A DNA stretch of 64,000 nucleotides from Stercorarius parasiticus (taxonomy: Eukaryota > Chordata > Aves > Charadriiformes > Stercorariidae): contig VWZL01002782.1 in assembly GCA_013396915.1 (NCBI GenBank), positions 186,714-250,713 of the forward strand, read 5' to 3'. Below are positions 57,830-64,000 of this stretch, piece by piece. Numbering within the stretch: the first letter of the stretch is position 1; every line of letters starts with the position of its first letter. Under the pieces are notes generated by a model that did not search any database, was not told the origin of the DNA, and saw only the letters and a program-made list of their open reading frames with translations. The position numbers were made by a program, and so were the translations under genes.

Positions 57830-59372
57830 CAACAGCCAGATGTAGAGACCTAGATAATGAAGTAACTGAATGTAGGATTCTTGCCTCACACTTGAGTTTC
57901 CCATGTACTTTCTGATCAGACTGCATAAATTGTTATGCAGAATGGTCTCCTCTCTCTGTGTCTGATTCTGCTCTTTGGCCTAAAGACAGAGTTGTTTGTT
58001 TGTTGTTTAGTTGCTTGAGAACACTTGTAAATATAAATCATAAATCATAATATATAAATCATTAACCTGTTAATATAAAATCATATCCTCATGCCTTTAA
58101 GGATCAAGCTAGAGTAGTTATTTAGTTTTAAATTTAATTGTATGAACTGTATAGCTATGTGTTAAGGCATAAAGTATGTGAAATATAGTTATTTTGCCCT
58201 TCTAAATGTTTCTCCCTCCTTTATTATTTGTGAAGACTGTAATCACACCATATGCATGAAGACTGAGAAATATGCTGAATAGTCTCCTGCTTAGATTTAG
58301 GAAAGTTACTCTTTTTTCCATAGAAAAATCAGATCTAAAATTCTGTTCTGCAATATGAATACGGAAGTGACCCATGCAGTATATTATGTCAGGAGTTATT
58401 TCTCATTGTTAAATAAGATAGTACAGTGTTTACTAATTCCTGGTATAGGTAAGATTGAGGACATTTGGCTTCACTCTTCAGAACTAAGCCTAAGATTATC
58501 TAATTCCAGAAGTAAAAGTACCTTTTGAAAGGTATTCCCCAAACTCCTTAGTAACTAAGGAGTCAAATCTGTTTAATTAAAGTTAATATTTTAATGAATT
58601 CTACTCTGAGTAAGGAATGAAAGAATTTTCTGAACTGCCTTTTCAGTTTCCAGCTACACTTTCTCCACCATGGTTCCAGTCAGTGGATCTTTTAATACTT
58701 CAAAATATGGGCTGCTTCATTTGTGTACTGTACCAGTAGCAGTACCAGAAAGCTGAAAGAATTTAACTTTCTTTCCCCACTCACAGCCACCTGGAAATTA
58801 ATTAAACATAAACCTCCATTAAACAAAGTGTTTTCACTTAATTGCAGCTGAGGCAATAGACCTTGCATACTAGTGGACATTATTATATGGAATTTGTTGA
58901 TCTGTTAAGTGATTTACTAGTACCAAAGAGACTCTGTTAGGTAATTTCTTCAGATATTCATTATGTCAAATTTCAGGTGCCATTCACATTTGAAAGAAAA
59001 CTTGATAAAAGCCCTCTGAGAACCAAGTTGGTCATATGTTCTCTGTTTCTAAGTCTGAAAATTGCCAGAACAACAGTAGAGTAGCAGTGTAAATACTAAA
59101 ATGTTTCTAGTATCTCCTAAGAGTGATTTATTATATATATATATATAATTTATTTACTTGTTTGGTTTTAGAAATGTCAATATTTTTTTTTCTGAATACA
59201 TTATATATATTAACATTGTTTTACCTTTTCAGAAAATGAAATTTGCCCACATTGTTTAATGCATTTTCAAGTCCAATGTTATTTTTTCAAAAAACTCATA
59301 CGTTTTGGGGTTATTAACATGACCCATGACTTTTTCTGAATGTCACCTATATTTAGCTAATTTACAAAGTTT
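57830..59372. repeat. Second copy of the 1,543-bp probable false duplication
   Basis: This copy partners 56,286-57,828. It runs on into unique sequence at 59,373, just as the first copy is continuous with unique sequence on its left. Confidence 0.88.
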
Positions 59373-60044
59373 TGTCCATGAGTGGTAAGATGAAGTTTAC
59401 ATGTGAACTGGGGTATGAACTGAGAACTGTGACTAGGAGACGAAAAAAAAGATGGGGGAAAAGAAATATTTGTATCAGGAACCCCAAAAAAGTGAGCTGA
59501 GAGTTCTTAATGGAAAGTAATATGTAGAAGAAAGACAAAGAGCCAAGTAAAGTGATCAGAGTGGAGAGTGAGGGACTGTGAGGAAAAGATTTAGGTGAGA
59601 AGACCAACAGTAATACAGAGAGTGAACCTGAAGGGAGTAGTTATGACTTATTGGATAAGAAAACTTCTTGTACAATGCATAGCCTCGTTGGAATCTAGTC
59701 TGTACTAGTTGAGAAAAATTGGCTTGAACAGGTAGCCAGGACAAACTGTGGAAGGTATAAGATGATGTGTGCAGAGGGAAGGTTCAAAAATTATTCTGCC
59801 GGTGTCCTGAAACTCCGCTGCACGGCTGTGAATATGTTCTTTCCTGCCATGAAATAGCTGAAACCTACCAGAAAACTTTGGGTCAACAAGGTGTTTTTTG
59901 CACTGTATAGAGTGGACTGAGGATCCGTTAAAAATAGTGTCATGCAGAGTTGGCTATAATTCCTTTCTATTATAATTTTGAAGAAGTTAAAAGGTGATTT
60001 GTGAATGACACACAAAATTTAATTTACCTTAAGAAGTATCTTCG
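59373..60044. other. Intronic sequence, no gene seen
   Basis: Purine-rich on the + strand around 59,430-59,620; nothing recognised. Confidence 0.5.
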
Positions 60045-61009
60045 GTATCATAAGATCATAGGATAATTCAAGTTGGAAGGGAACCTCCTACTCAAAAGAA
60101 ATTGGTCATTGAGATAAAACTATTGCTCAGGGGTTTATCCAGGCCTATCTTGAAAAGTCCAAGGGTGGAAACTGTGTAACATCTCCAGCCAATCTGTTTA
60201 CAGCTTGACTGTCCTCACAGGGTAAAAGTTTCTCCTTCTATTTGCTTGGAACATCTCTTGTTTCAACTTACACCCTTTCTTCTTTTCCTCCCACCTCGTA
60301 TGTCTTGGATGGCTCCTTTTAGCCTCCCCTGAAGCTCTTTCCTCTGGGCTGAACAAGTCCAGCTTCCTCAGCCTCTCCTCACAGGGCAAGTACTCCAATC
60401 CCAACCACCTTGGGGACTGTCTGCCAAAATCACTCTAGTTTATCAATTTCTTCCCAGAGTCCGTTCCTTTTGGTGAGCCTCAAACTGGATATGGAACTAA
60501 CAAGTGCTAAATAGAGGTGAGGATAATCCCTTCCATCAGTGTATCTGTTAATACAGTTACAGTTAGTACAGCTTCTGTTGATACAATTCAGGATGCCGTT
60601 CACCAAGACACACAGCTGGCTCACACTCATCTTGCTGTCCGCCAGGACCCACGGGGCCTTTTCAGCAGAAATTCTCCCCAACCAGTCAGACCCCAGCCAT
60701 TCCTGTTGCCAGGGGTTGAATTTGACCTTGTTTATTTTCATAAGATTCCTGTTGGCTCATTCATCCAGCCTGTCTTTATTGCCTCTGGATGGCAAGCCTG
60801 CTTTCAAACATATTGTCTATTCCCCCCAGTTTGGTGTTACCTGCAAACCTAATGAGAGCCACTCCGTAGCCTCCTCCTGGTTGTTGATGAAGACATTAAA
60901 CAAGACAGGTCACAGGATAAAGTCCTGCAGTGCTGCACTTGTTACAATCATCCAAGAAGAGTATAACCCACTAACCACAAACCTGTGACCCTTACCAATT
61001 AACCAGGAT
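60045..61009 (-). mobile_element. Old CR1 LINE fragment, antisense
   Basis: The + strand begins with a decayed inverted tail (CATAAGATCATAGGATAATTC, AAGTTGGAAGGGAACC). The minus strand gives LPCEERLRKLDLFSPEERAS, the CR1 ORF2 end, further broken by stops. To the right are the antisense words for the reverse-transcriptase thumb and beyond, including CCCCCCAGTTTGGTGTTACC and GATGAAGACATTAAACAAGACAGG. It belongs to a different, older subfamily than its neighbour at 61,055 and abuts it. Confidence 0.75.
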
Positions 61010-61050
61010 CTGTGCTTCACAGAATCATAGAACCTGTGCTTCACAGAATC
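61010..61050. repeat. 17-bp direct repeat between two CR1 copies
   Basis: CTGTGCTTCACAGAATC occurs at 61,010-61,026 and 61,034-61,050. The bases between (ATAGAAC) look like part of a CR1 tail octamer, so the repeat may be a target-site duplication or slippage from the insertion of the young CR1. Confidence 0.6.
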
Positions 61051-61054
61051 TTCA

Positions 61055-61765
61055 CATAATCATAGAATGGTTTGGGTTGGAAGGGACCTTTAAGATCATC
61101 TAGTTCCAACCCCCCTGCCATGGGAAGGGGCACCTCCCACTAGACCAGGCTGCTCAAAGCCCCATCCAGCCTAGTCTTGAACACCTCCAGGGATGGGGTC
61201 TCGACTTCTCTGGGCAACCTGTTCCACTGCCTCACCACCATCACAGCGCAAAATTTATTCCTAATATCTAATCTAAATCTACCCTCTTTCAGTTTAAAGC
61301 CATTACCCCTCGACCTATCACTACATGCCATTGTAAAAAGTCTCTCTCCAGCATTCTTGTACGCCTCCTTCAGATACTGTAAGGCCACTGTAAGGTCTGC
61401 CCTGAGTCTTCTCTTCTCCAGGCTGAACGACCCCAGCTCCCTCAGCCTGTCTTCATAGGAGAGGTGCTCCAGCCCTCTGATTATCTTTGTGGCCCTTCTC
61501 TGTACTCGCTCCAACATGTCCGTGTCCTTCTTATGTTGGGGGCTCCAGAGCTCCAGGGCAGTACTCCAGCTGGGGTCTCATGAGAGCAGAGTACAGAGGC
61601 AGAATCACCTTCCTCAACCTGCTGGTCATGCTTCTTTTGATGCAGACAAGGATGTGGTTGGCTTGCTGGGATGCGAGCGCACATTGCTGGGTCATGTTGA
61701 GCTTCTCACCAACCAAGTCCTTCTCCTCAGGGCTGCTCCTACACCACTGCTTCCTAAACCATCGC
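61055..61765 (-). mobile_element. Young CR1 LINE 3' fragment, antisense
   Basis: The inverted tail is at 61,055-61,075 (CATAGAATGGTTTGGG), then AGATCATCTAGTTCC. The minus strand has a 125-codon frame (61,140-61,517) with [52 protein letters not shown] and RLPREVETPSLEVFKTRLDG, only slightly damaged. Upstream words on that strand include QQCALASQQANHILVCIKRS and PLYSALMRPQLEY. It is the best preserved CR1 3' part in the window. It ends at about 61,765 by 5' truncation. Confidence 0.9.
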
Positions 61766-64000
61766 TGCATCAATCAATTTATCTTTAAGTGATGTAGCCT
61801 TCCTGCTGTACTTGCAGGGAATTCAAAGACCTTAGCTTGTGTTGCATCTTTGTAACTCTCTTTGCATAGCAAGCAGTGCAAATGTGTCTTAATTTGCAAA
61901 TAAAATGATGGGATCTGTTCATCATTACTGTTGTCAGTAATATCAGCAAGCTCTTATGTTCTAAGGTAGTCGGTATGTTAAAAGCATTACATATTTCTCA
62001 GATTCATACTTATAGTGGTTAAAAAAGCACTTCCTAGTGCTTTTTAAACTACATATTAGGAGTAGAGGACAAAAAAGAAAATGTGACACTCTATAAATCT
62101 ACGTGCACCTTGACTTCTATTGTTGCTCTGGCCTTTCCGCATTTCAGAAGAATATAGCAAAGTTGAAGTAAGTTCAGAAAAGATAGCAAAGATCATAAAA
62201 CATATAGATTTTTCCTGATTGAAAAGTGAATGACTAGTGTAGGACCTTGCAACTTGGAAAATAAATAGAGCTGTGGGAGGAGGGGAGATGATACACAGAT
62301 TGGAAAGTCATGAATCACAGGGATAGTACCGGAAATAGTTATTCTGTCTGTTTTGGATGCCAAAGTTGAGGTGCATACCGATGAAATAACTTGCCCAATG
62401 TCACCCAAAAGTAGTAGTAGGAGTAGGACACTGGGTCTTTTGAGCCTCAGTCCAGGGCAGCTGAAAACTAGGTAACACTAACCCTTCCACTTTTCACAAA
62501 GCTGGCAGAATTACTGAGGTAATGCTGATTTAGTTCATAGTACTGCATTGGTGTACTGTGACATGTACAAGTACTTGTGAAGAGAATCTTTGACTTGAAG
62601 GTCATATATTCAAATTAAATAAAGCTGACACAAATATAAAAGGGAACAGGCATATTGACTTCCTGAAAGTAAAACAAACTGATGTTTTTTCTACTCTCCT
62701 TCACCTGTCACTCTCTTCCCTTCTCTTCTCACTTAGTAAACTTGGGATTGAAGACAATACCTTTTAATTCCTAATATATATGTCTAGCGTATAAGTGTAA
62801 AAAATAGGCAAATAGTGTATGCAGGTTTATAACTGGAAATATAAGAAGAAAGGATTTCTGTTCATTTGTACACAGGCTGGTGTTGAGTAGTTTTTCTTTT
62901 CATGAAAGAGATATAAAAGCCACATGTTTAAATAATAACATTCCCCTGGAAAGTTCTAAAACCTATAATCTGTTAAATAAATTAACAATAAAAAAAATAT
63001 AATTATGGTCTTGAAGGAAATTTCAGTTTTAAGAAATTGACCTCCTGCTGTTTTTTGAAGCCATTTGAGCACACTATTTTGACACCTACAGTAAACCAGT
63101 CATTAGTACTAAGCTAAGAATCATTCAGCTTCCCAATGACCTTAATGGGAATTTATGAGTATTAACCAACTTGGAAGAAATTAGTCCTTTTACCTCTTGT
63201 GGAGGCTATCACACTGTTGTTTTTTGAGGGTTTAATTGACATTTGAGTATCCCATGGTCTTTGTACAAAGGCAAAATATTTCTTTTAGCACTTGTCTTTG
63301 TAATCATCTTGTGTTTTTAATTAGTATTCCCTGGGGAAAAAAATTTACTCAATACTTGCTGAAAATTCTCAATCACTGCTATCCAGTAACTTTTTCATAG
63401 GTGTGAAAGAAGTTACTTTGGGACTTAGTAAAATCTTTCAGAAGCTCCTGCCCCTACAAAGATGAATTTATGTGAAGTAAATATCTAGCGATGGTGGTAA
63501 AAATGTTCACAGTTTTGACAGAAGCCAAATCCTGAGTAGAAACAACCAGAATCTAATGAGAGACACAGATAACATGATATGCTATAAGCATCAAATAGAA
63601 CTTCAGTTCAAAGAATGAGTAGTTCAATATTTTTCAAGACCCATTCAGAAGGTTTCTGATGTGTTTCGTAGTTACATTTCTGAGACGAGAAGGATTTGTA
63701 ATGGAATTTTTTCCCCTCAAAGCAACCCAACAAAAGTACCTGGCAGTCAGAAATGCTCACATAATTCCAGGAAGGACATGTTTAATACAAATTGGTTTCC
63801 ATCAAGATAAGTTTACACAAATCATTCTCAAATCATAGCACTGTGAGTTAATTTGTACAGGAGAAGATATAAAACTAGTTTTAGAGATGCCTTTTATAAT
63901 TTTTTCTGGTATTAATCCCAGTAACATTTAAGTGATAGCTATTTTAACTCTTTACCCACCAAGGACCTTGAATTCTAAGAAATTATATATGCTGCAAGGA
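61766..64000. other. Intronic sequence to the window end
   Basis: AT-rich and without coding frames or named repeats. It includes the hairpin at 62,015-62,052. Confidence 0.5.
62015..62052. repeat. 17-bp near-perfect inverted repeat (hairpin)
   Basis: The arms 62,015-62,031 and 62,036-62,052 pair around a TCCT loop with one A-A mismatch and one G-T wobble; the inner ten pairs are perfect. The whole hairpin is 38 bases, shorter than a usual pre-miRNA. Confidence 0.6.

Noticed and set aside
56286..59372. A genuine recent tandem duplication
   Set aside because: The copies meet exactly at an N and differ only at allelic level. An assembly cause is simpler, although not proven.

Overview
The window looks like intronic sequence of a large neuronal gene in a bird. 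Two short coding exons, 22,660-22,867 and 47,582-47,694 on the + strand, splice in phase to encode one CUB domain whose wording fits CSMD3 (CUB and Sushi multiple domains 3). Everything else is AT-rich non-coding DNA carrying avian repeats: CR1 LINEs whose 3' ends carry the ATTCTATG-type octamer, and solo or partial LTRs of endogenous retroviruses in two families common in birds. I see no bacterial, viral or RNA genes, and no operon-like structure.

Layout: 1-22,659 is the end of an upstream intron. It holds CR1 copies at 3.9-4.4, 5.0-5.4 (duplicated at 6.2-6.5), 8.2-9.9, 12.0-12.3, 12.5-13.0 and 16.7-17.0 kb, and LTR pieces at 13.0-13.7 and 15.2-15.8 kb. The first CUB exon follows at 22.7 kb. 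The 24.7-kb intron 22,868-47,581 contains a 564-bp solo LTR with target-site duplication (30.0-30.5 kb), a young CR1 tail (31.8-32.1 kb), a 1.7-kb CR1 with reverse-transcriptase remnants (33.3-35.0 kb), a second-family LTR (35.3-36.0 kb), two doubtful LTR-like blocks (38.5-39.7 kb) and a sense LTR (46.4-47.0 kb) about 600 bp before the second CUB exon. After 47,694 come an LTR (50.3-51.1 kb), an antisense coding-like relic I cannot name (51.8-52.3 kb), CR1 at 55.1 kb, and a pair of abutting antisense CR1s at 60.0-61.8 kb.

Two places are probably assembly errors. The blocks 4,408-5,788 / 5,830-6,842 and 56,286-57,828 / 57,830-59,372 are near-identical tandem copies separated by single N characters, and both look like unmerged contig or haplotype ends.

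The most useful results are the gene assignment from two phase-compatible exons, the two false duplications, the CR1 relic that keeps ORF1 esterase motifs, the solo LTR with its target-site duplication, the sense LTR close to an exon, and the unidentified frameshifted relic at 52 kb. I found no convincing previously undescribed system.
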